NCBI GenBank assembly: GCA_027422505.1
Contig: JAPQWV010000647.1
Coordinates: 186,001 to 250,000 of the forward strand
Length of the DNA: 64,000 bases
Direction: 5' to 3'
DNA from: Craterostigma plantagineum
Taxonomy: Eukaryota; Streptophyta; Magnoliopsida; Lamiales; Linderniaceae
Of the stretch, positions 22,377-33,740 are shown one piece after another; the stretch's first letter is position 1, and every line of letters starts with the position of its first letter. A program made the translations under genes and the position numbers. The notes below the pieces were generated by a model. The model was not told the DNA's origin and did not search any database. It saw only the letters and a program-made list of their open reading frames with translations.

Positions 22377-23138
22377 GAAGTGCTATTAGAAAAGGATTTA
22401 TATGAACTGCACTTCAGACTTTCGAAGTACAGAGAACAGAACAGAGAATTTGCGAATCTAAGCCTACGAGAGATTTTTTTTGAGCAGAGAGATACTAAGA
22501 TATTCCTGAGCGTTTCACTTGCGATAGCTTTCTGCCTACCCGAACTTTAACTTGCCTATCCATCACTGAGCGAGTGATTCATCAGATATTCCATCATCCC
22601 CTGCCATATATTCTGTCTTCGGACGTGTTGTCTTCGGACGTGAGCAATACCAAGGAGGCAAGGTCGACGTTTACGCACACGTGAAGGGAAGGACAAGTCC
22701 GGGGGCCCTTCGGTAGCGAGCTGTGTCTGTCGGGATCAAGGAGATTCCGAGGAACGAAACTCGGCGTGTGGTAACCTAGTAGTGTCTAGTGTTCGACTTG
22801 TTTCGGTTGTGTATTGGGCTGACCAATCAGTTTTGTATCCAGCTACGGTGCATTATAGTGATTGGTTAAACTCTTGGGAAGAAAATCCCAAGGAGAGGAG
22901 TAAACCCCAGTTGGGGATATAACCTCTATAAAAATCCTGTCTCGCATTTACTTTTCAGTTATTTCTTTATCGCTGTGAGACAGACCCGACACACATCCGA
23001 CGTTACTAGGATATATCAGGCATACTAGTTACAAACATCAGTAGGTATATCTAAGTCACCACACTAAGGTTTTGAAAAAGAAGCATAAAATTTTATTAGC
23101 CTAATTCACCCCCCCTCTTAGGCACTTTTATATCTTCA
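22377..23138 (+). repeat. SIRE-A 3' LTR, second part
   Basis: The first five bases (GAAGT) are the duplicated target of Tekay-B; 22382-23138 matches 4194-4950 of the 5' LTR with one change (AAAGAC to AAGGAC). The TATA box CTATAAAAAT and the CTTGGGA inverted repeat are retained. It ends TATCTTCA before the target copy CGTGG. Confidence 0.95.
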
Positions 23139-23143
23139 CGTGG

Positions 23144-24338
23144 GAACGTGGGCTACTGGTGGGACACTATCCAGGTGCTCGAGGATCCCACTATGATGAC
23201 CTGGGAGAGGTTTAAGACACTCTTCCGAGGAAAATACTTCACGGCGCCAGATCGAGCGCAGAAGCTAAATGAATTTATTAATCTGAAGCAAGGAGGGATG
23301 TCTGTAGCAGATTATATCCGTAAGTTCGAGCAGTTGTCTAGGTTTGCGCCACATATCATGGCCACTGACGAGCTGAAGATAGAACGTTTCTTGGAAGGTC
23401 TCAAACCTGAGATCTTCCGGAGCGTAAGCATGTACGATACGAAAGGGAAGACTTATGCCCGTATCGCTGAACGGGCAATCCTAGCTGAGCAGACGGAGAG
23501 CAGGGTCGCAAAGGCACAAGATGCAAAGCGGAAAATAGAAGGACAACAAGGAGGAGGGAACCAGAAACGTCAGTTCTTCGGCAACGGACCAAACTATCGT
23601 GGAAATCAACCAGGCCAGCAGAATTGGAGGCCAAGACCGAACCAAGGGCGATTTAACGTTCCGAACCGGCCCTCAGGTGCTGCAACTCAATGCCGACAGT
23701 GTGGGCGTTTCCATTCTGGTACGTGCTATGGACCAAGACCAAACCCGATCCCACAATGCTTCCGATGTGGGAAAATAGGACACTACGCTAGGAACTGCAA
23801 CGAAAATATGCCTCAAGTTCCGAACCGACCGTTGATTCGACCCCCTCCGGTGCCAGCACGAGTTTTTACTCTGATGAATGAGGAGGCCGAAGCAAATCCT
23901 TCTGTACTAACAGGTACGTTGACTATCTATGACGTGCCCACTTCTGTGTTAATTGACTCTGGGGCTACACATTCATTCGTGTCGACCAAATATATGGAAA
24001 AGGTGGGAGTTCCTACCTTATCTGAGTGCAATTACATAGTTATCCTACCACACGGTGATCCGACGCGCACTAACCAAGTGCTGGAAGGATGCTCCGTTAA
24101 CATTGAGGGTAGAGATCTGAGCGTCGACCTGATTGTGATCCCAATTAACGACTATGATGTTATCTTTGGGATGGATTGGCTTTCGAGATATGGAGCCATT
24201 ATAGATTGTCACAAGAAGGTTGTAAAATTTCAACTGCCCGAAGAAGAGGTGTTCACTTTTTTCGCGAAAAACTACTTAGAATCGTATTTCACGGATCTCT
24301 GCGCTGAAGGCTCAACGACTATTGAGATCTGGTTGTGA
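23144..24338 (+). pseudogene. gag-pro: Tekay-A gag C-terminal part and protease
   Basis: Continues the gag frame broken at 3230. It has the gypsy capsid patterns YWWDTIQVL, WERFKTLFRGKYF and LKQGGMSVADY in its first 70 residues, a basic Q/N/P/R-rich nucleocapsid part, and a CCHC knuckle CFRCGKIGHYARNC near 23758-23800. A retropepsin follows with LIDSGATHSFVS near 23948 and the flap-side pattern VIFGMDWLSRYGA near 24160. The frame ends at 24338 by a shift just before the RT, where related elements read on, so gag-pro and RT are no longer joined. Inactive in this copy, but still readable for 396 codons. Confidence 0.88.
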
Positions 24339-26070
24339 GTCTTATCTAGTATATGCGGTGAAGGCAGAGGAGTTACCTCAGCCAGAACTGAAGGACGTAC
24401 CGATAGTCAATGAGTATATTGATGTATTTCCTTATGATCTCCCGGGGTTACCCCCTGATCGAGAAATACAGTTTACGATAGATCTGATGCCGGGGTCTGC
24501 CCCTATTTCAAAGGCTCCTTATCGACTAGCACCGAATGAACTGAAAGAATTGAAGGAACAACTGGAGGACTTGTTGCAGAAGGGGTTTATTCAACCCAGT
24601 TTTTCACCATGGGGAGCGCCGGTTTTATTCGTGCGAAAGAAAGACGGGTCGATGCGACTATGCATCGACTATAGGGAGCTGAATAAGATCACAATCAAGA
24701 ATAAATATTCGTTGCCGAGGATCGATGATCTGTTCGACCAACTACAGGGTGCTATGGTATTCTCGAAAATTGATCTCCGTTCGGGATACCATCAATTAAA
24801 GATTAGGGAGACAGATGTTCCTAAAACTGCGTTCAATACGAGGTACGGCCATTACGAGTTTTTGGTCATGCCATTCGGACTGACAAACGCCCCAGCTGCT
24901 TTTGTGGACTTGATGAATCGGGTCTTTAAGAACTATCTCGACCGTTTTGTAATCGTCTTTATTGACGATATCCTGATCTATTCTAAGACGAGGGAGGAAC
25001 ACGAGAATCATTTACGAATCGTCTTAGGAATCCTGCGAGAGAAACAGCTTTACGCCAAATTCAAGAAATGCGAATTTTGGCTTGAGCAATTAGCCTTCTT
25101 GGGACACGTGATTTCCGAGAGTGGAATCTCTGTGGACCCGAGTAAGATTGAGGCCATGAACAATTAGCCACGACCAACTACTCCGACCGAGGTCCGAAGT
25201 TTTCTAGGACTTGCGGAATATTGCCGTAAGTTCATAGCTGACTTCTCTAGCATAGCCTCGACTTTGACGAACCTGACCAGAAAGAACATACCTTTCAAGT
25301 GGTCTGAAGCTTGCGAACAAAGTTTTCAGGAGCTGAAAAAGCGACTCCCATCTGCTCCTATTCTGACTATACCCTCGGAAACTGGAGGATTCTCGGTTTA
25401 TAGTGACGCCTCGAAGAATGGACTGGGATGCGTATTGATGCAGAATGGTAAAGTAATCGCGTATGCCTCCAGACAACTAAAGGAGTACGAGAAGAATTAT
25501 CCGACCCATGATCTAGAACTAGCAGCAGTGGTCTTTGCCTTAAAGATCTGGAGACATTACCTTTACGGAGAAAGGTGTGAGATCTTTACAGACCATAAGA
25601 GTCTGAAATATTTCTTCACCCAGAAAGAGCTGAATATGAGACAACGACGATGGCTAGAGCTTGTAAAAGACTACGACTGTGTTATCAATTATCATCCGGG
25701 CAAAGCAAACGTAGTCGCAGACGCGCTTAGTCGAAAGGCGATGAGTACGGAATTGCACAGGCTTGGAGTGGAAATAGCCAAATTGGGCGAAGTCGAAACG
25801 AAAATAGCAGCGCTAACTCTTCAGCCTACGTTGCTAGAACGAATTCAAAAAGCACAAGAAGAGGATGAATTCTACCTAAAGGCGAAGGATACATTACCCG
25901 AAGACTTCGAAATCCGGACAGACGGAACCTTATTATACAAGAATCGGCTATACGTGCCCAACGACGAGGAGTTACGACGAACGATAATGACAGAAGCGCA
26001 CGTAACAACATACTCTGTACATCCGGGAGCTACAAAAATGTACCAAGATTTGCGGATGATATATTGGTGA
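24322..26070 (+). pseudogene. pol: Tekay-A reverse transcriptase and RNase H
   Basis: The RT frame opens at 24322 ([15 protein letters not shown], then [12 protein letters not shown]). All core RT patterns are present: [27 protein letters not shown] near 24640, [10 protein letters not shown] near 24770, [12 protein letters not shown] near 24870 and the catalytic [10 protein letters not shown] near 24960. A TAG at 25165 stands where the family has a tryptophan. RNase H follows in the same frame with [14 protein letters not shown] near 25395, [11 protein letters not shown] near 25590 and ADALSRK near 25720. The frame ends in TGA at 26068, again at an expected tryptophan of the integrase zinc region. 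Otherwise the protein is well preserved, which suggests recent inactivation. Confidence 0.9.
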
Positions 26071-26714
26071 CCGGGAATGAAGAAGGATATCGCCACGTTC
26101 GTAAGTAGATGTATGACATGCTAGCTGATCAAAGCGGAACACCAGCGACCAGCTAGAACTCTGCAGCCTTTACCGATTCCTGAATGGAAATGGGATCACA
26201 TCAGATGGACTTCGTCGTTGGTTTGCCTAAAATGACGAAAGGCCGCGATGCCATTTGGGTGATTGTTGATCGCCTAACCAAATCAACCCATTTCATTCCT
26301 ATCAGCTCTACTTTTTCCATGGAACGGTATGCTGAATTATATATTCAGGAAATTGTTCGACTCCATGGAATCCCAATTTCCATCGTCTCAGATCGAGATT
26401 CGAGATTTCTATCTAATTTCTGGCAGAGCCTACAGAAAGCGATGGGTACTAAGCTCTCGTTCAGTACTGCATATCATCCCCAGACCGATGGGCAGTCTGA
26501 ACGGACGATCCAAACCCTTGAAGACATGTTACGAGCGTGCGTGCTAGACTTCAAGGGAAACTGGAGTAAGTACTTGCCGCTGATTGAATTTTCTTACAAC
26601 AATAGCTTCCATGCTACGATCGGGATGGCACCGTACGAAGCATTGTATGGGCGCAAAGGCCGATCCCCAGTTCATTAGGACGAAATCGGCGAACGAGCTT
26701 TATTAGGACCTGAT
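26071..26714 (+). pseudogene. pol: Tekay-A integrase core
   Basis: Continuation of pol. The zinc region has a TAG at 26122 where relatives have glutamine. A frame change near 26200 leads into the catalytic core: MDFVVGLPK (26200), VSDRDSRF near 26380, and [16 protein letters not shown] near 26490-26530. The core ends in TAG at 26676 where the family has a tryptophan (between SPVH and DEIGERALL). With the stops before it, integrase cannot be made from this copy. Confidence 0.87.
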
Positions 26715-27256
26715 ATGATCCGAGAAACAACCGAAGCAGTGACCAAAATTAGAGAGAGAATGCGAACGGCTCAAAGTCGACAGAAGAGTTATGCAGATCA
26801 TCGACGACGACCTTTGGAGTTCGCAGAAGGTGACCAAGTATTTTTGAAGATTTCCCCGATGAAAGGAGTGAAGCGATTTGGAAAGAAGGGCAAGCTAAGT
26901 CCAAGATACATAGGCCCGTTCAAGATTATCAGACGAGTCGGTGAAGTTGCATACCAATTAGAATTACCGGCTTCCCTATCGCAAGTTCACGATGTGTTCC
27001 ACGTATCGACATTACGAAAATACGTCGCGGACCCGAGTCATGTGATTCAGAACGAGCTTCTTTATCAACAGCTCAAGCCCGACTTGAGTTATGAAGAGAA
27101 GCCTGTAGAAATTTTGATTTCGAGTCGAAACGATTACGGAATAAGACTATTCCGTTAGTTAAAGTGTTGTGGCGGAATCAATCAGTTGAGGAAGCCACTT
27201 GGGAACGTGAGGATGATATGAGAGTTCGTTATCCCGAACTATTCCAGTCGGCATAA
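26715..27256 (+). pseudogene. pol: Tekay-A integrase C-terminus with chromodomain-like end
   Basis: The integrase C-terminal part has RQKSYADHRRRPLEF, VFLKISPMKGVKRFGKKGK and LSPRYIGPF, then VHDVFHVSTLRKYV and DPSHV. A frameshift near 27118 breaks the last section, which in the next frame reads VKVLWRN and ATWERE followed by RYPELF. This is the ending typical of Tekay/Del chromoviruses, where a diverged chromodomain guides integration to heterochromatin. Assignment of the chromodomain rests on this ending only. Confidence 0.8.
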
Positions 27257-27277
27257 TTTCGGGGACGAAATTCCTTT

Positions 27278-27289
27278 AAGGGGGGAGGA
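27278..27289 (+). other. Tekay-A polypurine tract
   Basis: AAGGGGGGAGGA before the 3' LTR, preceded by TTTCGGGGACGAAATTCC, which is the common end of this group. Confidence 0.92.
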
Positions 27290-29921
27290 TGTAATACCCC
27301 AGATTTTATGAATATGCTAATCTGTGAATTTATGTGCAAATTATGTGTTTATATGATTGCATGTTATGTGCCTAGATGGTTTCATACTACGTGGTATGAT
27401 TTTATATGTGCTGGTGCGCTATTAGGACGGTTAATCGAGTAGTTTGAGTAGGGAATTATAAATAATTGCGTATAAGATCTATAATTTTGAAGTAAGGAAA
27501 ATTATTAATAGGAGTTATATTATATATATAGGGAATTCGAATAAAAAAAACTAATAAGAATTAAATGGATAGGATTTCGAAGTAGAGGGATGTTTAGAAA
27601 GTGAGAAGACTTTCGAAACTTAGGGTTTTTCAGTTGTTTGCTTTGAAAACCTAGCCAAAGAATTAGTTAAGTGGGCTGGAATTAATGATTTGGGCTACAT
27701 TTAATTTGGTTATATCTCCACATAAGGTCCAAATCATAAAGTTACAAAATGGATAATTATTAAGACCACGTTTCTTACTATGGGAGGAGAAAAGACGTCA
27801 TCACCTCCTAGTCTTATCATCACCACTTTCAATACTTCAATACATATCTATTACATAAATTGAACCATAAAGAAGGAAACGAAACCTTGATAAAACAACA
27901 AAACTGAGAGAGAGCATTTAAGGAAAGGACAAGAGGGTATCGAACTTGAGGAAAACTAGGCCAAGCTTAGAGATATAATCGGAAGAAGGTAACTTCACTA
28001 CACGTAAATGCCTTGATTTATATTATGCTACTATGTTTTGAATGTCGACACGAGTATTTAATAATTATGAGAGTATTTCGGATGGGTTAATAATTAGAAA
28101 ACCCTAAGATCTTGAGTTACGGGTTAGGCTCATGAATATATGAGTCCTAATGAATTTAATGAATAAGATGTTCTTCACACTTAGAATGTTCTTTAAGACT
28201 TATGTTTAGGGTGTATCCTTTTCGGGATTTAACAGAGGTTTTGAAGCTGATCTTAATCGTATGTAAGATTTCGATATGATATGAAAAGTTTCGAGATGTA
28301 ACCAATAACCTAGGTAGAATTCGAAATATAAAAGCTTTTTCGATATAATAAGATCTCGATAAGAGATCTCGACATTGTGTAATGAGTTCGACATTTACTT
28401 CCCAACAAAATATTTCGATTGGCCATTGTTAATGATTTCGACATTTTTCTTTTCTCAACTATGAAAGATCTCGATATCCTTAATGTAACGTTTCGACATT
28501 TATCACAGAATGAAAGTCTTGACATTTATTATTTTCTCACTTAATAGCTCGACATTTTCTTTTAATAATCTCGACAAAGTGAGACCTCGACATTTGTACA
28601 AGTTTGACACCTTATAGAATTAGTAACTAAGATCTCGATATGGTTTAATAATCTCGACATCTATGTCTCGACATTTCCAAGATTTCGACAATGTATTTCA
28701 GTTAATAAATTTTCGGTATTTTAGAATTTTGCTAATTCTAGGGTTTTCAATATTTTAGGGTTTATTTATTTTTAGGAATTTCATTATTTTTAGGTTTTCA
28801 TAAATTTTAGGGTTTTAATAATTTTAGCATTTTCGAAACTTATATGACTTAGTAAATTTATTGATGTGAAAATATTTTCAATATTCAGAGGATCGAAGCA
28901 TAGGAAGTTTACCCGACTTCGTATCTAATTTTATCATGAGGACAGGTAGGTGGATTATCCATCTACAATACGTTACACAAGTATGTGTTTCATGTGATTA
29001 TGTGATTCACGTGACTTATGTGACTTATATGTTACGTACGTTTTATATAAATCATGTTTTATGATATTTTTATATGCATGGCACGTGCATATCACGTTAG
29101 AGCGAGAGATGGTTGTACCGTAGTGTGACGGTAATGATATGATATATTGACGTACGGGGTAGAAAGAGATGCTTGTGATTGGTGACTCTTAGAGGAGTCG
29201 AGGTTGGGCTCACTGGGCACCTGGCGTAGACAGGCGTGATCGATCTGTCTACTCGGGCGTGACCGTCCCGAGGTGCATACCGCCGGAGATATTGATGTGA
29301 CCTGATAGGAGGCCATTGGCGTGATCGTCCAGTGCACTATCAGTGTATACTTTTGGTGCGGAGCGACCCGGTAGGAGGCCATTGGCGTGATCGTCCAGTG
29401 CACTACGAGGGTAGGCCGCCGCGAGACTTGGGGGTGGCCTCACAGTAGTCTTTTGCGCGCGAAGGTGTCGAGGCTAACCTAGGGCCCTGTGTTGTGTGAA
29501 ATAGGAATGTGGGAAAAGAAGTGTGTGCATTATATCATGTTGTGAGATATTGGATTTGGGGTTGAGTGCACACTTGCATACATGCATTTTATTCACCTAC
29601 TGGGCAAATTGCTCAGTGTTTACGTGTTGTAGGTACTGAATCCGACGCTGATACGCGTCGTGACTGAGGCGGCTGGTGGCGGTGCTCCACGGACTTTTGA
29701 GGGCGGTGCGGTACATGGATGAATACCTGTGGAGCGGCTTTAGGACTTTTGGTTCTTTTGGTATTTTTGGGGCTTCGGCCCGTGTACAGACATGACGATG
29801 TAGACGAATTTTTATATTAGTGTTTATTATTTTAGGAAATAGTTTTAATTAGACGGGCCTTCCGCGGCTTACGTTGCGGAAATCCGCCACTAATCCTAGT
29901 TAGAAAAGTAGGGTCGCCACA
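27290..29921 (+). repeat. Tekay-A 3' LTR (2632 bp)
   Basis: Full-length copy that includes the 547 bp missing from the 5' LTR. The segment 28265-28690 contains about nineteen short motifs of the type TCGACATT or TCGATAT. The two-copy GC-rich repeat is near 29305-29410 and the hairpin at 29600-29616. It ends GTCGCCACA. Confidence 0.94.
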
Positions 29922-30110
29922 GAAACCGTTATCATGGTAAAACTAATATAGAGAGGGGCTTAATCAGTGCAATCATGATCAATGAAAACAATAAAACAAT
30001 AATTGAAGAAACCATGATAAGTAATTAATCTCTACACTTTTCTTAGTATTCAAACCAGTTCCTACAGCAGTACCTCCCTGTGCAAGCTGTAGACATACTT
30101 AGCAAACTTA
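29922..30110. other. Right flank of Tekay-A, unassigned DNA
   Basis: AT-rich sequence that should be continuous with bases 1-91 before Tekay-A inserted. No ORF or known repeat is seen. It ends in the TTA that is duplicated around the next element. Confidence 0.5.
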
Positions 30111-31003
30111 GACCATCTCCAATAGTAGCGCAAAATGCAAACGCAAACGCAAATGCAGTAAAACTGCTCTAACATTACTGCAAACGCAAAAGCAAAATGC
30201 GTTTTTTACTTTCTCCTGTTTCGAACGCAAATTTGCGTCTGAACGCAAAACTGCATTTGATGTTTCAAAATAAGCCCTTTACTTGTATTGAATTATTAAA
30301 TCAAACATATAAAATTATAAATTAATAAAATATATTAAAGAATTTGAAAATTGTATACTACGATTATATTGATATAATAAATATTATTTTAACCTTGACA
30401 CTTATGTTAGTAATATTTTTTTTATATCTTATTATTAATTTTTTATATTTTATTTATATGTAATATAATTAAATATTAGTTTGACCACAAATATAGAATT
30501 TAATATTTCACAAAATATCAGAATAAAAACATAAAAAATTACCACACAGATAAATTAAACTAATAAAACAACAACATTGAAACAAAATGTCAAAATAAAC
30601 AAGTACTGAAATAAAAATACATCATAAATTATAAAAATACGCACAACCACGGAAATGAAAACACATTACACAATATTTAACTAAGATAAAGTTAGTAATC
30701 TGGAAAATATTTCGATAAATATTTTGAATTGTTACGTTGTGTAATTTCGATATTTTTAATAAATATTTTGTTCTATGTTTTAATATGTATAAAATGACTT
30801 AATAATTAAAAGAATATTGTGGTTAGTTTCTAAAGTAGTAAAATATAGGGGTGATAGTGAAAAGTTATAAAAGTTGGTATGAAAGAGAATATTACAGGAA
30901 TATTCTTTTGCGTTTGCAGTTGACTGTTGGAGAAGAGTTACTGCAAACTATGACTGTTAATGCAAAATGCGTTTGTGTTTGCGATTGACTGTTGGAGATG
31001 GTC
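30111..31003. mobile_element. PIF/Harbinger-like MITE (893 bp) with TTA target duplication
   Basis: The ends are inverted copies: GACCATCTCCAATAGT at the left and ACTGTTGGAGATGGTC at the right. TTA flanks both sides (30108-30110 and 31004-31006), the size and sequence preferred by PIF/Harbinger and Tourist-type elements. The subterminal parts hold many copies of GCAAACGCAAA and its complement, and the middle is very AT-rich without an ORF. It must be moved by a transposase encoded elsewhere. Confidence 0.82.
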
Positions 31004-31006
31004 TTA

Positions 31007-31473
31007 TTGGTGTGAAAAGAGAGAGTTGAGAATAATTTTTTACAATGTAGAAATATATCAACCTGATAGATTCGTGGTAGCGTGCATAGGACGCTATCAG
31101 TGCCATACTTAACCTGCGGATAAGATTCTGGAAGTTAATATACAAATTCTTCATGCCCTTCTTCTGACTAAAACAACTTCGATATACACGAATAAAAAAT
31201 CTTAAGTATGAATTCGTACTTGTGTAGTTGTAGACGCTAAATTCTTGGCCAAGGGTCAATGGGGTGTAGCATCTTGAGTGTGAGTACGGCCAATTTTTAC
31301 AATATCTTTGAATTCCATATACTAGACAGATAGCAAAAGCATCTTGTTGGAAATTAAGAAAACATATATGTGAAGTGACCTTTGGCAAAGGTTTTTTGAC
31401 CGTTCAACAAAAAGAATTGAGAAACTTCACGTGGGATAAAAAGCAATGGAAGGAAAAGTATTTGCTATTCATT
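31007..31473. other. Unassigned stretch between MITE and Ale-A
   Basis: Moderately AT-rich and without recognised features. An open frame on the minus strand (30957-31388, 143 codons) overlaps the MITE end and has no recognisable motif; I take it as chance. Confidence 0.4.
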
Positions 31474-31840
31474 TGTTAGGCGCCGATATATTAGATCAAA
31501 GGTCATAGTTGATTTTTTTTTTACTCAGTTCACATGACATCACAACCCATTCCTTCGCCTATAAATAGGCATATACGAGGCAGAAGAAAAATACACCACA
31601 GATCACAACAGCTCTGATCTTCTACTCTGATTATTTTCTGTAGCCTACTTCTTATATTGTTGTAGCTGATTTTGTATCACGTCACTATACGTGTCTGTAA
31701 TCACTCCGGCCCGTGGACGTAGGTCATTCTGACCGAACCACGTAAATCTCGTGTCACTGTCCAAATTTATTTTTCATCTCTCCATTTTTATCGTCATTTC
31801 TCGAGCAAATAATTATCGGAGATTTCCGTATATCCTAACA
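31474..31840 (+). repeat. Ale-A 5' LTR (copia, 367 bp)
   Basis: Runs from TGTTAGG to CCTAACA, a 7-bp terminal inverted repeat, and is followed at once by AATTGGTATCAGAGCC, a copia primer site. A TATA box CTATAAATAG is at 31559-31568. No second copy is in the window, so the element is truncated. Confidence 0.8.
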
Positions 31841-31880
31841 AATTGGTATCAGAGCCAACCCGATTTATTTTTTAGCCACC

Positions 31881-32230
31881 ATGATGATAACAAAAATGTC
31901 AACTGAAAAGTTCGATTGAAATGTCAACTTTGCAATGTGGAGTCTCAAGATGGAGGCCATACTCATTCAAGACGGTTGTGAGGTGGCGCGTGAAAGCGTA
32001 AAGAAGAAACCAATCGAAATGAAGGACGATCAATTTAATGAATTAGACAAGAAAGCCAGATCGGCTATTATCTTAAATCTCTCTTACGAGGTTTTACAAG
32101 AAGTTGCCACGGAGACGACGACCATGGGTATGTGGGATGCGTTAAAAGCTATTTACATGAAGAAGACTAAGGAGAATCGGATTTATTTAAAGCACAAGCT
32201 ATACAGTATGAAAATGACGGAAGATACTTA
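31881..32230 (+). pseudogene. gag: Ale/Retrofit-like copia gag, 5' fragment
   Basis: After the primer site a gag frame opens with MMITKMSTEKFD, meets a TGA at 31918 where a tryptophan-type codon is expected, and continues from 31935 with the UBN2 patterns MWSLKMEAIL, ARSAIILNLSYEVLQEV and TMGMWDALKAIY, then KHKLYSMKM. It is cut at about 32230 where the LTR of Tat-A begins, leaving about 115 residues. The lineage is judged from the short LTR and gag style. Confidence 0.75.
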
Positions 32231-33740
32231 TCGACACGCGGTGTGCGAATATAACGTGCAAGTGCGACAAGTGATAATTAAAACGAATACCTAATTACTA
32301 CACCGACGTGCGATAGGCAGTGGACCTATTGTTGTAGTGCAGTAAAGTGAGTAAACGAGTATCGAACACGAGGAAATGACTGATTACTAGTAGTAACATA
32401 TCGACTCGATATCTAACCTAACTAAAGTGCGCAGATTTTTCTATACTACGAATTATCCTAACAGATCACTCCTAAATCAACGAGAGACTAAGAAAATACG
32501 CTTCCACTGATGAGAGTACTTTCAGATAATAAGATGTGCTCGGGATTCGAATCCCGCTAGGTATTATCGACTAAGACAATGGAATATCGTTCCTACGTGG
32601 TTAAGACTAAGTCGCAGTAATTTCCTACCCGTTCACGAATTTGCTGTCGCCCTAAACGCTCACGGGGAATCTAAAATCCAATAATTACTAAAGGCCAGGA
32701 TCGAGTATTTGCTTTCGCCTATACTCGAATCCTATCTTCTACGAACGGCCTAATTGTTATTTAGCTATTGCCCTAAATGATTTTCCAAACATTCACTTTA
32801 ACACATAGACATATTAAAGCGAAGAAGCAATTTCATATATAGATAAATAGTCTAAACACACGAGTCACAATAAACATATGCCCTAAATACGAATTAACCT
32901 AGCGTTCATCTACTCCCAAACACATAAGGGAATTAGCTACTCATAATTGACGGGAAAACAACGAAATAAATAAAGAATGAGGAGGAAAGATTCATGATCT
33001 TTACTGATGATCTGGGATGGTAGCGTGGATGAATCTTCGTTCTTCGTTCAATTCGGCGTGATTGCGTCGTTGATCCGTCTCTTGCGCTTCTCGAGTGGAA
33101 TTCTCCATTCTTGACGTGTCTATTTCATCCTTGATGTGTTACGGTTGAGTTCTGATCAGTATCCCCTTTTTTCTGAGCGAATTTGGGCTTTTACAGTGAA
33201 ATTCGACACCTTCACGGCCTGGGACATGGGCCTTCACGTCCGTGACACTATCTGGGCACAAAATGAGCTCACTGCTGTGCGTCACGGCCTCGTGCAGTAG
33301 TGTCACGGCCGTGACACTTTCAACAGCCTTGCGACAGTTTCGTATTTCTCTCAGATGGAGGGGTAAACGATGTTCGATGACCTGAAATTTAACCATAGAT
33401 AGATGACTCGCCAATCTTGATTCTGACCAAAGGGATTCTCATTCCGAGGTCTGGAGAGATATGAATTTCTTTAGTCCGTTGCTACTTTTCAGGCGGGCTT
33501 CATGGCCGTGTTATACTCTGCATCGCTTGGCTTCCTTTTCTGCCTCTTGTCACGGCTTGTTGCAATAATGTCACGGTCGTGACACTCTACTGCAGCTTCA
33601 TAACTTGTCAGTTTTGCCTCATTTTTGCTCCTTTTCGCCCGATAGCCGTCCTAAGGTCCTACAATGTGCAAATAAGTGTAAATAGAGCATATAAAAGCGA
33701 GAAACAAAGGAGAATACTCTATTATATCCCAAATAATTAC
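32231..33740 (-). repeat. Tat-A 3' LTR (left boundary clear, right boundary approximate)
   Basis: The part 32231-32930 is repeated at 36070-36779 with small differences. The part 33170-33600 is rich in CACGGCCGTG-type palindromes, including the perfect TGTCACGGCCGTGACA at 33301-33316 and a one-mismatch version at 33569-33584. No coding function seen. Confidence 0.7.

Larger units (their letters stand above)
3231..23138 (+). mobile_element. SIRE-A: Ty1/copia sirevirus (SIRE/Maximus-like), structurally complete, split by Tekay-B
   Basis: LTRs start TGTTGACC and end TATCTTCA and are flanked by the duplicated target CGTGG (3226-3230 and 23139-23143). The 5' LTR is 1720 bp; the 3' LTR also totals 1720 bp once the nested element and one target copy are removed. 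I see only three substitutions between them, so insertion is recent. Features typical of sireviruses are the long gag with two CCHC knuckles and a coiled coil, pol in a different frame, a 2.3-kb non-coding stretch after pol, and several extra copies of the purine tract before the 3' LTR. Confidence 0.93.
92..29921 (+). mobile_element. Tekay-A: Ty3/gypsy chromovirus (Tekay/Del-like), nested host of two other elements
   Basis: An LTR retrotransposon bounded by LTRs of the same family, both starting TGTAATACCCC and ending GTCGCCACA, with an iMet primer site after the first and the purine tract AAGGGGGGAGGA before the second. The domain order gag, zinc knuckle, protease, RT, RNase H, integrase and a C-terminal chromodomain-like stretch fits Tekay/Del chromoviruses. 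Its gag is split at 3230 by SIRE-A, and rejoining the two halves keeps the reading frame. Pol carries several stops and frameshifts, so this copy is dead. The LTRs differ at about 15 sites in their first 650 bp, which is far more than in the elements nested inside it and agrees with the nesting order. Confidence 0.93.

Noticed and set aside
22308..22550. An 80-codon ORF across the Tekay-B/SIRE-A border as a fusion gene
   Set aside because: It only spans the insertion junction by chance; both sides are non-coding LTR sequence.
30957..31388. A 143-codon minus-strand ORF as a host gene
   Set aside because: It begins outside and ends inside the MITE, has no recognisable domain, and lacks promoter or intron signals that I could see.
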